DNA of 64,000 nt from Amarolinea aalborgensis (GTDB lineage Bacteria; Chloroflexota; Anaerolineae; SSC4; Amarolineaceae). A model generated the notes under the pieces. The model made no database searches, was not told where the DNA came from, and worked only from the letters and a program-made list of their open reading frames with translations. Shown piece by piece: positions 19,853 through 28,348 of this stretch; positions within the stretch are counted from its first letter, which is position 1, and each line of letters starts with the position of its first letter. The DNA lies in assembly GCF_900491745.1 (NCBI RefSeq), contig NZ_UETR01000003.1, positions 310,001 through 374,000 of the forward strand. Reading direction: 5' to 3'. The translations under genes and the position numbers were made by a program.

Positions 19853-20654
19853 GCGTTCCACCGCGCTTCTCTGCTCCCCGCGCCTTGCGCCGCGGCGGCC
19901 GCCACAGGAGCAGGTAGTACAGCCAACTGCGCACGTAGCGCAACGCCACATCTTTCACGCGAAAGTTGGACTCGCCATTGGTGCGCACATACTCATGCGT
20001 GGGCACTTCGGCCAGCCGATAGCCGCTGCGCACCGTCTTGATGACCATCTCCTGCTCAATCGTGGTAATGTTTTCACGCAAGTCAAGCGCCACGGCCACA
20101 TCGCGACGGATGGCGCGAAAACCGTTTTGGCAATCGGTCAGGCGCACGTTCTGCGTGTAGTTGATGCTCAGCGTGATCATCTGGCTGCCGAACAGGCGCA
20201 CAAATTGATGCAGCGTGGCGTGCAGCTCGTCGCTGCCGCCCAACATGCGTGAGCCAGAGACATGGTCTGCCAGCCCGCGGCAGATCGGGTTGACCAATGC
20301 GGGGATGTCATGGGGATCGTGGGAGCCGTCGGCGTCAATGAAAACCAGGACGTCGCCGCTGGCCTCCTGGATGCCCTGGCGAATGGCCGCCCCCTTTCCG
20401 AGGCCGTTGTCCAGGATGACGCGCGCGCCCATGGCAGTTGCGATGCTACGTGTGTCGTCGCGGCTGTGACCGTCAATCACCAGCAGCTCATCAGCGTAGG
20501 GCAATGCCACTTCAAGCACAGGGCGGATGTTGGCGGCCTCGTTGCGCGCCGGAACGATGATGCTGATCCGGTGAGCAATTCCATCCGGGCCAAGGCGCTG
20601 AATGGTCGTCGCACGTGGTAGGATGGGGTACCAGGCTGGCACGTCGTGACTCAC
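19836..20654 (-). CDS. GT2 family (DPM1-like) glycosyltransferase
   Basis: 272 residues. The fold starts with ISIIVPARNEAANI, followed by LLVIDGHSRDDT and FIDADGSHDP (the DXD metal/nucleotide-sugar motif), then SGSRMLGG and an amphipathic C-terminal part without multiple membrane helices. This matches dolichol- or polyprenyl-phosphate mannose synthase-like GT2 enzymes, which charge a lipid carrier on the cytosolic face. The Arg/Lys-rich C-terminus (RPPRRKARGAEKRGG) overlaps the start of the downstream GT-C gene, so the two are probably co-translated and act in sequence. The sugar is not predictable. Confidence 0.85.
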   Translation of the reverse strand: MSHDVPAWYPILPRATTIQRLGPDGIAHRISIIVPARNEAANIRPVLEVALPYADELLVIDGHSRDDTRSIATAMGARVILDNGLGKGAAIRQGIQEASGDVLVFIDADGSHDPHDIPALVNPICRGLADHVSGSRMLGGSDELHATLHQFVRLFGSQMITLSINYTQNVRLTDCQNGFRAIRRDVAVALDLRENITTIEQEMVIKTVRSGYRLAEVPTHEYVRTNGESNFRVKDVALRYVRSWLYYLLLWRPPRRKARGAEKRGGTHGAYR

Positions 20655-20663
20655 ATAGGCTCC

Positions 20664-20696
20664 TTGTTCCGCATTCTGTGTTCAGCGTTCCGCATT
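20664..20696. repeat. Family 2 heptamers at the end of the MBL gene
   Basis: In-phase heptamers (AATGCGG, AACGCTG, AACACAG, AATGCGG, AACAAGG on the minus strand) cover the last codons (NAER) and supply the TGA stop of the MBL-fold gene. Confidence 0.65.
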
Positions 20697-21587
20697 GGCT
20701 TTGCGCCAGAAGCGAAGCAGGCCATCCACGGACATGAACGAGGGGATGACCAGTTCGTATAGACTTTCGCCCTCCGGGGATGGGCTGTCGCCGATGGCGA
20801 CCTGCGCCGCCAGCCAGGCGCTGAAATTCGCGATGATCGTGTCCCGATCTTGACCGGCCTGCTGGCTTGCCAACACATAGGCCGCAGCCGCGTCCAGGTT
20901 GGCATCCACGCCGGCAAGATGATCGAGGACATCATCAATCGGCCCGAAGTGCGTGAGGTAGAGGCGGCGCAGCGAGAGGCGGCGCAGACGCTCCACGCTC
21001 TGATGCCAGACAGGCACGTCAATCTCCGGCGGAGGCGTTGGCAGGCGCACATGGCGATACCCAGGCATGCGCGCCGCGGCCACATCGCCGGTAAAACAAA
21101 TATCTTCGACCTGGTAGGCCATGTGGTGCCAGGCGTGACCGGGCGTATCGAGCGCCACAATCTGCACGCCGCCGCCTAGATCAATCACATCCCCCTCATG
21201 CAGCGCATGGACTTGGGCGGCGGGAATGGGCCACACCTGTCCCCACAGCGGCGTCATCTGCGCGCCGTAGATGCGGCTGGCGCTGGCCCAAAGCCGCGAC
21301 GGGTCAACCATATGCGGCGCCCCCACGTGATGCACATAGATGGGCGCGCCGTGCTGCGCCATCCAGCCAGCCGCGCCGGCATGATCGAGATGGACGTGCG
21401 TCACCAGGACGTGGGTCACATCCGACGGGCGCAGACCCAGGCCGTCTAGTCCGGCCGCCAGGCCAGCCACCGTCGAGCCAGGGCCGGTTTCAATCATGAC
21501 AACCGCGTTTCCATGCCGAAGGACATAGCTGGCAATCGCATGGGGAATGCCCTGAAACTGAACATCCACTGTATCAAGCTGCCACAT
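20682..21587 (-). CDS. MBL-fold metallo-hydrolase
   Basis: 301 residues with the metallo-beta-lactamase signature LVTHVHLDHAGAAG (HxHxDH) and further metal ligands in DTPGHAWHHMAY and in the C-terminal LTHFGPIDD. The family hydrolyses thioesters, lactones, phosphodiesters and other bonds; the substrate is not inferable. The start ATG at 21587 follows GGAGG with 7-nt spacing, and the protein begins MWQLDTVDVQFQGIPHAIAS. The initiation region is present three times in tandem (21571-21654). The last residues come from a family 2 heptamer element. It lies 27 nt upstream of the GT2 gene on the same strand. Confidence 0.85.
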   Translation of the reverse strand: MWQLDTVDVQFQGIPHAIASYVLRHGNAVVMIETGPGSTVAGLAAGLDGLGLRPSDVTHVLVTHVHLDHAGAAGWMAQHGAPIYVHHVGAPHMVDPSRLWASASRIYGAQMTPLWGQVWPIPAAQVHALHEGDVIDLGGGVQIVALDTPGHAWHHMAYQVEDICFTGDVAAARMPGYRHVRLPTPPPEIDVPVWHQSVERLRRLSLRRLYLTHFGPIDDVLDHLAGVDANLDAAAAYVLASQQAGQDRDTIIANFSAWLAAQVAIGDSPSPEGESLYELVIPSFMSVDGLLRFWRKANAER

Positions 21588-21654
21588 TGTAGGCCTCCGT
21601 ATCAAGCGGCCACATCGTAGGCCTCCGTATCAAGCCGCCGCATCGTGCACCTCT
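21571..21654. repeat. Three tandem 28-bp copies of a translation start site
   Basis: Unit boundaries are 21571-21598, 21599-21626 and 21627-21654. On the minus strand each unit carries a Shine-Dalgarno-like GGAGG (GAGGTG in the outermost), then ATG. Only the copy nearest the gene is in frame. The two upstream copies open 13-residue frames (beginning MWPLDTEAY and MRRLDTEAY) that end at TGA within the next unit. Confidence 0.85.
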
Positions 21655-21816
21655 GTATCTACAACTTGCGCAACCAAGTTCTCAGGGCGCCTGCCACTGC
21701 CGTCCGGTCACTCGTCACAGTGCAGTCGCCCGGTTCGCACCGGCTAAGATTGTAACACGGCTGCGGGCGTTGGGCTATTTTTGCGCTGACGCCCATTCGC
21801 AGCGGTCTGCGCAGGC

Positions 21817-23169
21817 TCATGGATTGGCGTTGGTCACGTACGCGTGGCTCACAGTCGCTGGCAGGCGCAGCAGCCACCACGCCCCCAAGAGGCCGCCGCC
21901 CAGCGCAGCCACGACCAACGTGGGCCGCAGCCCGATGGCGCCGCCCAGCGCGCCGCCGACCAGTGCGCCCAGCGGGCCGACGCCGCCCGCCATCAACTGC
22001 ATGCCGGCGGTGACGCGGCCCAGAAGGCGGTCAGGGGTGATGGTCTGGCGCAGGCTGATTTCGTTGATGGCGAAGACAGAGCGGAGGCCATCGCTGAGCA
22101 CCTGTGATGCCATGAGCATGGCGATAGCCAGGACGAGCGGGCCTTGGGCCAACGGAACGAGCAGAGAGATTAGCCCGCTGAGCAAGGTCGTGCTGATGAG
22201 CGTGCGTCGCAAGCCAAAGCGGCGGACGGCCATCGGCGCCAGCAGCGCGCCGAACAGATCGCCAACGCCCCCCATGGCGATGGTCAACCCCAGGGCAGCC
22301 GCGCCAAAACCCAACACGCGAATGGCGTAGATGGCATAAAGAACGCCAATGAAGTTGCCAAAAAAGCTGCGTGTGCCGCCGCTCAGCGCCAGCGAGCGCA
22401 GGATTGGATCATGCCAAATCGTGCGCACGCCTTCGACCATCTCGTGGCCGATCGGCTGGCGTTCGTGCTGGATCGCGGGCGGCGCTTCTGTGTGGCGGAT
22501 GATGGTCAGCGAAACGGCCGAGACCACGAATGAGAGGCTGTCTACCAGGATGGCAATGGGCGCGGTCAATGCCTGCACCAGAAAGCCGGCCAGACCAGGC
22601 CCCAGGACTTCAGCCAGAGAGCCGCTCAAGGCCAGCTTGCTGTTGCCTTCGACGAGGTGCGCACGCGTCACCAGCGATGGTAGATACGCCTGGTAGGCGC
22701 TCTCGAAGAACACGGTGAAAATGCTGGTCAGAATCACCGCGGCGTAGAGCAGCCCGATGCTCAGGAAGCCAAAGATGGCTCCCAGAGGAATCAGCAGCAG
22801 AATGAGCGCGCGCGCCAGGTCGGCCGCGATCATCAACGGCCTGCGGCGCAGACGGTCCACCCAGGCGCCGGCGACAAGTCCCATCAGCAGCACGGGAACG
22901 GCTCCCGACGCCGCCAGGACGCCCATCTGGGCTGGCGTCGCGCCCAGCACGAGCACCGCGGCCAGCGGCAGCCCATCACGCGTGATGCGTGAACAGAGCT
23001 CCGAGACAGTCTGTCCAGCCCACAATTTCAAGAAATCGGGGTGGCGCCACAAGGTGTTCGCTGGCTCGCCTGGCCCCTGGGTATTCTGCGCAACCGCATC
23101 GAGCACATTGGGTGGTTCATCGGCGGAGACAAGAGCCTCCTCGGGAAGAGGCTGCTCAGAAAGTGGCAT
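21817..23169 (-). CDS. MFS transporter (MFS_3 / enterobactin-exporter type)
   Basis: 450 residues with about 12 membrane helices in two halves and a ~45-residue acidic N-terminal tail. Family motifs include LWRHPDFLKLWAGQTVSELCSRIT at the first helix and GAWVDRLRRRPLMIAADLAR between helices 2 and 3 (motif A). This branch exports drugs, macrolides or siderophores by proton antiport; the substrate here is unknown. AGGAG lies 7 nt before the ATG. It is divergently transcribed from the secreted PLD protein. The 21655-21816 gap downstream shows no convincing gene. Confidence 0.85.
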   Translation of the reverse strand: MPLSEQPLPEEALVSADEPPNVLDAVAQNTQGPGEPANTLWRHPDFLKLWAGQTVSELCSRITRDGLPLAAVLVLGATPAQMGVLAASGAVPVLLMGLVAGAWVDRLRRRPLMIAADLARALILLLIPLGAIFGFLSIGLLYAAVILTSIFTVFFESAYQAYLPSLVTRAHLVEGNSKLALSGSLAEVLGPGLAGFLVQALTAPIAILVDSLSFVVSAVSLTIIRHTEAPPAIQHERQPIGHEMVEGVRTIWHDPILRSLALSGGTRSFFGNFIGVLYAIYAIRVLGFGAAALGLTIAMGGVGDLFGALLAPMAVRRFGLRRTLISTTLLSGLISLLVPLAQGPLVLAIAMLMASQVLSDGLRSVFAINEISLRQTITPDRLLGRVTAGMQLMAGGVGPLGALVGGALGGAIGLRPTLVVAALGGGLLGAWWLLRLPATVSHAYVTNANP

Positions 23170-23224
23170 CTTTCAACTCCTATTAGGTTTGTCACAATTG
23201 TTATGACCACTAATTTCAAAATAG

Positions 23225-23253
23225 TTGTACAAATAGTTGAAATCGTGTAAAAT
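23225..23253 (+). promoter_or_regulatory. Candidate promoter for the PLD-domain gene
   Basis: TTGTAC (23225-23230), a 17-nt spacer and TAAAAT (23248-23253) lie in an AT-rich dip between divergent genes. The predicted start near 23260 gives a ~57-nt leader. Confidence 0.45.
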
Positions 23254-23316
23254 TGACATATGGCAACGGTGCAGTTGTCGTCCCCCTGCATTGACCTTCC
23301 AGGGAGGACAGGAAAA

Positions 23317-26106
23317 ATGATGCACTTCGTGGTGAGCGTTTGGCTCAGCTTTTTCTTTGTTACCGCTGCGGCGGACTCGCCGCTCCCCGTTGCCACCCCA
23401 CCTGCTGTTCAGCAGCCGCAAGGCGCTGGCTATTACGGCGATGAAGAAGGCTATTGGCGCACGCCTGACGCCCCTATTCCGCCCGCCATCCGGGGGCGTC
23501 TATTCTACGATGAAGACGCCGACGCCAGCACGGGCAGCCCCAGCTGTGATCGGGGCCAACGCGAGGTGGCGGTCAACCTCTACCGCGACGTAGATCACAG
23601 CGGTACGTATTCCAGTACCATTGACACGCTGGTGGGCAGCATCACCACCGATATCATCGGCGACTATGTCTTCGAATCGTTGGCGGCGCCGGATGATTAC
23701 CTGGTGATCTTCGATCCAGCCGATCCACATTTGCCCGCGAACAGCCTCGCCACAACGCCCAACCCGCTGGCGGTCAGCCTGGCGATCAGCCAAACACGCA
23801 CCGCCAACCTGGGCGTGCGCATCCACACCCCGCTGCCGCCGTTGAGCGTGGTCATGAGCGAGATTGCATGGATGGGCACCACGGCTTCGGCCGCACTAGA
23901 GCAAGCATTTCCTGATATGGATCCAGAGACAGCCAACGATGAATGGATCGAGCTGCTAAACACCACGGCGCAGACGATTGATCTGCGCGGTTGGACGTTG
24001 CGGGCGCAAGATGGCACGCCCAACATTCTCCTCAAGGGTTTCATCCCGCCCTTCGGGCATTATCTCTTGGAGCGCACGTCTGACAACAGCGCGCCGGCCG
24101 CCACTGCCGATCAGATCTACACCGGCGCACTGGGCAACACAGGCGAAGACCTGCGCCTGAGCGATGGGGCGACGCTGATTGACCGGGTGGACGCGTGGTA
24201 CGCAGGCAATAACACCACCAAACAAACGATGGTGCGCGCCAATCCAAACCTGCCAGGCGTCAATCCGGCGGCGTGGCAAAACGGGCCGGTGGACGGCAGT
24301 GCGCAGAACAGCCTGGCCGACAACGACGCCGACACCTATCTCTATTCGCCCAATCCGATTCAGGCCGGTCAGTCCAGCGATTGTAACGATCAGAATGCGG
24401 CCATTCATCCTGGCGCCAGCGAGCTGCTCGACTTCATTGATAACGACTGTAACCGTGCGATTGACGACGGCCTACAGCTCGAAGCCTTGAACGTAACCGC
24501 GTATGCCAACCAGATCATCACCGCCACCGTGCCGATCAGCTGCGCGCTGCCCATGGACAACGCCTTGGTGACGCTGCTCGACAGCGCGCAGACGTCGGTG
24601 GACGTGTCTATCTACGGCTTCGACCGCGTCGAGCTGCGCGATGCCCTCATCCGCGCGCATCAGCGCGGGGTGCAGGTGCGGGTGATGGGCGACGATGAGG
24701 CGTACTTCGACTCCAACTATCAGCCCCACTACCAGGCCCTGGAAAGCGCCGGCATTCCCGTGCTGTATGACATGCGCGGCGCCAATTCGATCGAACACAA
24801 CAAGTTCGCCGTGATTGACAGCAGCATGGTCTGGACCGGCAGCATGAATTGGACCAATAACGACACGACCTACAATGCCAACAACTCGCTGGTGATTCGG
24901 TCGCCGCATATCGCGCAGGCTTATGAGACAGAGTTCCAAGAGATGTTCGATCCGCTTACCGGCGATAACGGGGTGTGTAAGCGTGACAATACCACGCATC
25001 TGTTCAACCTGGGCGGAACCACAGTGCGCTCCTACTTTTCACCGAGCGACCAGGTTGAGGATGCCATTCTGGCTGAACTGCAGGCCGCGACCGAATCCAT
25101 CCACTTTGCGATGTTCTTCATCACGAGCAACCCGATTGGCGATGTCTTGGTCAGCAAGGCGGTGACGGAAGGGTTGTCCGTCAGCGGCGTGCTCGATGCG
25201 GTGGGCGCAGCCAGTCCCTATTCCCTCAGATCACGCCTGTGTTCGGCCAGCATTCCGATCAAGATCGAGAACTTTGGCGGCAAGGTGCATCATAAGTTCG
25301 CCGTGATTGACGTCAATGGGCCAGATCCACGGGTCATCACCGGTTCGTACAACTGGACAGCCAGCGGCGCTGAATCCAACGACGAGAACACGCTGATCAT
25401 TCACGACGCCGCGCTCGCCCAGGTGTACTATCAGGCCTATCGTGAGATGTATGACGCCTTGTCGCCAGGCACGATCTGCGGGAGCTGCTCGGCCGAAAGT
25501 GGGCCAAGCGCATGCTACGACGGACTGGACAACGACTTCGATGGGCGCACCGATCAGGATGACAGCGACTGCCTCTCCACCCGCTGCAATGTCCTGCAGC
25601 CCCTCAGCGGCGCCGTGTTCAGTGATGAAAACAGCGACGCCGTTTTTGCTCCGCCCGATTTTGGGCTGGCCAACATTGACGTCCTGATCTCGCGCCGGAT
25701 TGACCGCGCCTGTGAAGGTCAAACCTGGACGCCGGTGCGCACCGTCGCCAGTGCGCTCAGCGGCTACACATGGCCGCTGCAGCCTGGCGTTTACCTGGCC
25801 CGCGCCGATTTATCTGATCCGCAGGCGCCGCCGCGGGGCGCCGTCGCCACCACGGCCTGGGATGTTCCAATCACCATAGCCGCCGGCATTCCCAGTCAAC
25901 GCGACATCGGCCTCATGGCCTGCCCTTGGGATCTGAATCGCGATCATACGATCACCGTCGAAGACATTCAGTCCGTCGCTGCGCGCTGGAACACATCGGC
26001 CGGCGACGCGGGCTACCTGCTGCTGGCCGATGTCAACAAGAACGGCGTGGTTGACATTTTGGACGTGACCGTGGCCGCTCAGGCCTGGGCGACCGCCTGT
26101 CCATAG
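23317..26106 (+). CDS. Secreted lamin-tail / phospholipase D-like protein with dockerin-like end
   Basis: 929 residues. The start is set at 23317 because AGGGAGG precedes it and MMHFVVSVWLSFFFVTAAA is a signal peptide. Order: an SdrD-B-like module (~50-170); a lamin-tail domain (~190-330, MSEIAWMGT... DEWIELLNTT); a MopE-type metal-binding motif (SSDCNDQNAAIHPGA); and two PLD modules. The catalytic HKD motifs are IEHNKFAVIDSS..WTGSMNW and VHHKFAVID...ITGSYNW. A second short MopE-like motif, a degenerate SdrD-B module and a dockerin-like tail with two loops (DLNRDHTITVEDI and DVNKNGVVDILDV) follow, and the chain ends ATACP. A pair of HKD motifs supports phosphodiesterase activity, most likely an extracellular nuclease or phospholipase. 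Substrate and anchoring are inferred. Confidence 0.88.
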   Translation: MMHFVVSVWLSFFFVTAAADSPLPVATPPAVQQPQGAGYYGDEEGYWRTPDAPIPPAIRGRLFYDEDADASTGSPSCDRGQREVAVNLYRDVDHSGTYSSTIDTLVGSITTDIIGDYVFESLAAPDDYLVIFDPADPHLPANSLATTPNPLAVSLAISQTRTANLGVRIHTPLPPLSVVMSEIAWMGTTASAALEQAFPDMDPETANDEWIELLNTTAQTIDLRGWTLRAQDGTPNILLKGFIPPFGHYLLERTSDNSAPAATADQIYTGALGNTGEDLRLSDGATLIDRVDAWYAGNNTTKQTMVRANPNLPGVNPAAWQNGPVDGSAQNSLADNDADTYLYSPNPIQAGQSSDCNDQNAAIHPGASELLDFIDNDCNRAIDDGLQLEALNVTAYANQIITATVPISCALPMDNALVTLLDSAQTSVDVSIYGFDRVELRDALIRAHQRGVQVRVMGDDEAYFDSNYQPHYQALESAGIPVLYDMRGANSIEHNKFAVIDSSMVWTGSMNWTNNDTTYNANNSLVIRSPHIAQAYETEFQEMFDPLTGDNGVCKRDNTTHLFNLGGTTVRSYFSPSDQVEDAILAELQAATESIHFAMFFITSNPIGDVLVSKAVTEGLSVSGVLDAVGAASPYSLRSRLCSASIPIKIENFGGKVHHKFAVIDVNGPDPRVITGSYNWTASGAESNDENTLIIHDAALAQVYYQAYREMYDALSPGTICGSCSAESGPSACYDGLDNDFDGRTDQDDSDCLSTRCNVLQPLSGAVFSDENSDAVFAPPDFGLANIDVLISRRIDRACEGQTWTPVRTVASALSGYTWPLQPGVYLARADLSDPQAPPRGAVATTAWDVPITIAAGIPSQRDIGLMACPWDLNRDHTITVEDIQSVAARWNTSAGDAGYLLLADVNKNGVVDILDVTVAAQAWATACP

Positions 26107-26142
26107 CCGGCGCAACGGGGATTGGGCGGCGCACGGCCGTCC

Positions 26143-26776
26143 CGCGGTAGGTCATCGCCTCCGGCGTGACATGGATTGGGTCACGCACGACGGTCACACC
26201 GGAGCTGTGACCTACTCGTCCTGCGCGTAGGTCATCGCCTCCGGCGTGACATGGATTGGGTCACGCACGACGGTCACACCAGAGATGTGACCTACTGTCA
26301 TCGGTCATTGCCTCCGACGTGACATGGATTGGGTCACGCACGACGGTCACACCAGAGATGTGACCTACTCGTCATCCACAACTCATGGCTGCGCGTAGGT
26401 CATCGCCTCCGGCGTGACATGGACTGGGTGACGCACGACGGTCACACCAGAGATGTGACCTACTCGTCCTGCGCGTAGGCGTGACATGGACTGGATGACG
26501 CACGACGGTCACACCGGAGATGTGACCTACTCGTCGTCCACGACACAACTCCCGGCTGCGCGTAGGTCATCGCCTCCGGCGTGACGTGGACTGGGTGACG
26601 CACGACGGTCACACCGGAGATGTGACCTACTGTCATCGGTCATTGCCCGGGACGCAACATGGATTGGGTCACGCACGACGGTCACACCGGAGATGTGACC
26701 TACTGTCATCGGTCATCGCCTCCGACGTGACATGGATTGGGTCACGCACGACGGTCAGACCGGAGATGTGACCTAC
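26143..26776. repeat. Eight-copy palindromic repeat array
   Basis: Eight copies of a ~70-bp imperfect palindrome are spaced 67-100 bp apart. Each has GTAGGTCA...GCCTCCGGCGTGAC on the left and GTCACACCGGAGATGTGACC on the right around GGGTCACGCACGACG. The fifth copy lacks most of its left arm. The array fills the gap between two convergent genes and ends on the base before the stop codon of the M1 peptidase gene. A shortened copy lies at 62546-62583. This is the structure of a REP/BIME-like family; no gene was found in it. Confidence 0.85.
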
Positions 26777-28273
26777 TCACAGAGCAATCACTGGGGTCTG
26801 CGCCGAGGGCGCCGGCGGCGCGGGCAGCTTGGGATTCGTCAGCCAGTCACGCAGCAGCGTCTCGACGGCCGGTTGGCCGCTGACCTCGACGGCCGTGGCG
26901 ATGAAATCGGCCGTGCTGGCATGACTGCCAGCGAAGCGTTGGTAGTAGGCGCGCAGGATTTTGAAGAAGACCACATCGCCTACCGTCAGGCGCAGGGCGT
27001 GCAGGGTCCATGCCCCGCGCTGGTAAGTGGCGTCGGTGAATAGGTCCGGCGGCTGCTGCGGCAGCGGCGATCCGACATCTTGCGCCAGCATGGACGCATA
27101 GACTTCCTGCACAGTCGCGTTGAAAGCCGCCGATCCTTCATTCTGCTCCTGCCACAGCCACTGGAAATAGGTGGCAAAGCCTTCATTCAGCCAGACATCT
27201 TGCCATGTCGCCGGGCTGACGCTGTTGCCAAACCACTCATGCGCCAATTCATGCATGACCTCGCCTTCGTCCCATGCTGCACCTCCAGCGCCTGCGCCAA
27301 AAGTGGAAAGGGTCTGGGTTTCCAGCGCCCAGCCGGTTGGGACAGGCAGCAAGGCCACACCATAGGCGGCAAAGGGATAAGGGCCGATGCGCTGGCGCAT
27401 GAACTGCATCATCTGGGGGATGGGCGCAAAACTCGCCTTAACCGAGGCAGGCGTCCCCAGGGGAAAGTAGTCGCGGCGCACCACGCCGTCAGGGCCGGCT
27501 GCCGTGATCACCTCGTAGCGGCCGATGTGCACCGTCGCCAGGTAGGTTGCCATCGGGTCGGTCATCTGCCAGACGTAAGTCGTTGAGCTGCCGTTGTCTT
27601 GCGTGTCGCTCAAGACGCCGTTGGCCGCTGCCTGGTAAGGCTTGGGCACGGTCAGCCGCATCGTGAAGGTGGCCTTGTCCAGCGGATGGTTGTTGCTGGG
27701 GAACCAGGTCATCGCGCCCGAAGGCTCGCTGACCACGGCGATGTCATCGCCAAAGCGCTGCCAGCCCAGGGGCAAAAAGGGCACGCCGGGGTCGCGCATG
27801 GGCTGCGGCTGCCCCTGGTAGGCGACGGTCACAGTCAGTAGAGAATCGGCTTGCACGGGCTGCACAGGGGTAATGGTCAGTTCGCTGGCCTGGCGCCGAT
27901 AGCGCGCAGGCGCGCCGTTCACCGTCACCTGACCGATCGTCAATCCGCTGAAGTCCAGGTTGAACGCGCTGAGCGCCTGGGTGGCGCGCGCACTGATCGT
28001 CGTTGCGCCATTGAGCGTATTGCCGGCCACATCCACCGTCAGATCAATGTCATAGTGCAACACGTCATAGCCGCCATTGCCTAGCGTCGGGTAGAGGGGA
28101 TCGTCCAGCCCGGCCGCGCCGGCAACCGGCCCAGGGGCCAGGGCAGGCGCGGTCCCGGGAACGGCAGCCGTGGGCATGGGGATGGTGAGCGGCCGGCATG
28201 CGGTCAGCCAGAGCGCCATGCCCATGAGCGCCAGCCAGCAGCCCAGCCTCGATCGCAGCGTAGAGTGCGCCAT
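26777..28273 (-). CDS. Lipoprotein M1-family metallopeptidase
   Basis: 498 residues from the ATG at 28273. The N-terminus is a lipoprotein signal (LALMGMALWLTAC, lipobox Cys). The catalytic zinc site is HELAHEWFGNSVSP with the third ligand in WLNEGFATYF (HEXXH-18-E), typical of M1 aminopeptidases. The upstream beta-sandwich domain (DIDLTVDVAGNTLNGATTISA) is also characteristic. The exopeptidase motif region appears as GAMTWFPSNNHP rather than a clear GAMEN, so substrate preference may differ. The protein probably acts on the outer face of the membrane. No strong ribosome-binding site is visible, so the start is less certain. It lies downstream of ilvD behind a palindrome. Confidence 0.85.
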   Translation of the reverse strand: MAHSTLRSRLGCWLALMGMALWLTACRPLTIPMPTAAVPGTAPALAPGPVAGAAGLDDPLYPTLGNGGYDVLHYDIDLTVDVAGNTLNGATTISARATQALSAFNLDFSGLTIGQVTVNGAPARYRRQASELTITPVQPVQADSLLTVTVAYQGQPQPMRDPGVPFLPLGWQRFGDDIAVVSEPSGAMTWFPSNNHPLDKATFTMRLTVPKPYQAAANGVLSDTQDNGSSTTYVWQMTDPMATYLATVHIGRYEVITAAGPDGVVRRDYFPLGTPASVKASFAPIPQMMQFMRQRIGPYPFAAYGVALLPVPTGWALETQTLSTFGAGAGGAAWDEGEVMHELAHEWFGNSVSPATWQDVWLNEGFATYFQWLWQEQNEGSAAFNATVQEVYASMLAQDVGSPLPQQPPDLFTDATYQRGAWTLHALRLTVGDVVFFKILRAYYQRFAGSHASTADFIATAVEVSGQPAVETLLRDWLTNPKLPAPPAPSAQTPVIAL

Positions 28274-28305
28274 CAGATTCACAGATCTAGACTTCCGAAG
28301 GTTCA

Positions 28306-28338
28306 AGACTTCCGAAGTCTCGGAGACTTCGGAAGTCT
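28306..28338. repeat. Perfect 15-bp palindrome with palindromic arms
   Basis: AGACTTCCGAAGTCT, three bases (CGG), then its exact complement AGACTTCGGAAGTCT. Each arm is nearly self-complementary. It sits between ilvD and the M1 peptidase gene on the minus strand and could act as a terminator stem, but no T-run follows. Confidence 0.7.
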
Positions 28339-28348
28339 GTCCGACCGC

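Noticed and set aside
26586..26771. 61-codon plus-strand frame
   Set aside because: It is a read-through of the palindromic repeat array (MDWVTHDGHTGD repeats) with no start signal.
26143..26776. CRISPR array
   Set aside because: Units are themselves imperfect palindromes of ~70 bp with variable spacing and no unique spacers of constant length; no cas genes are nearby.
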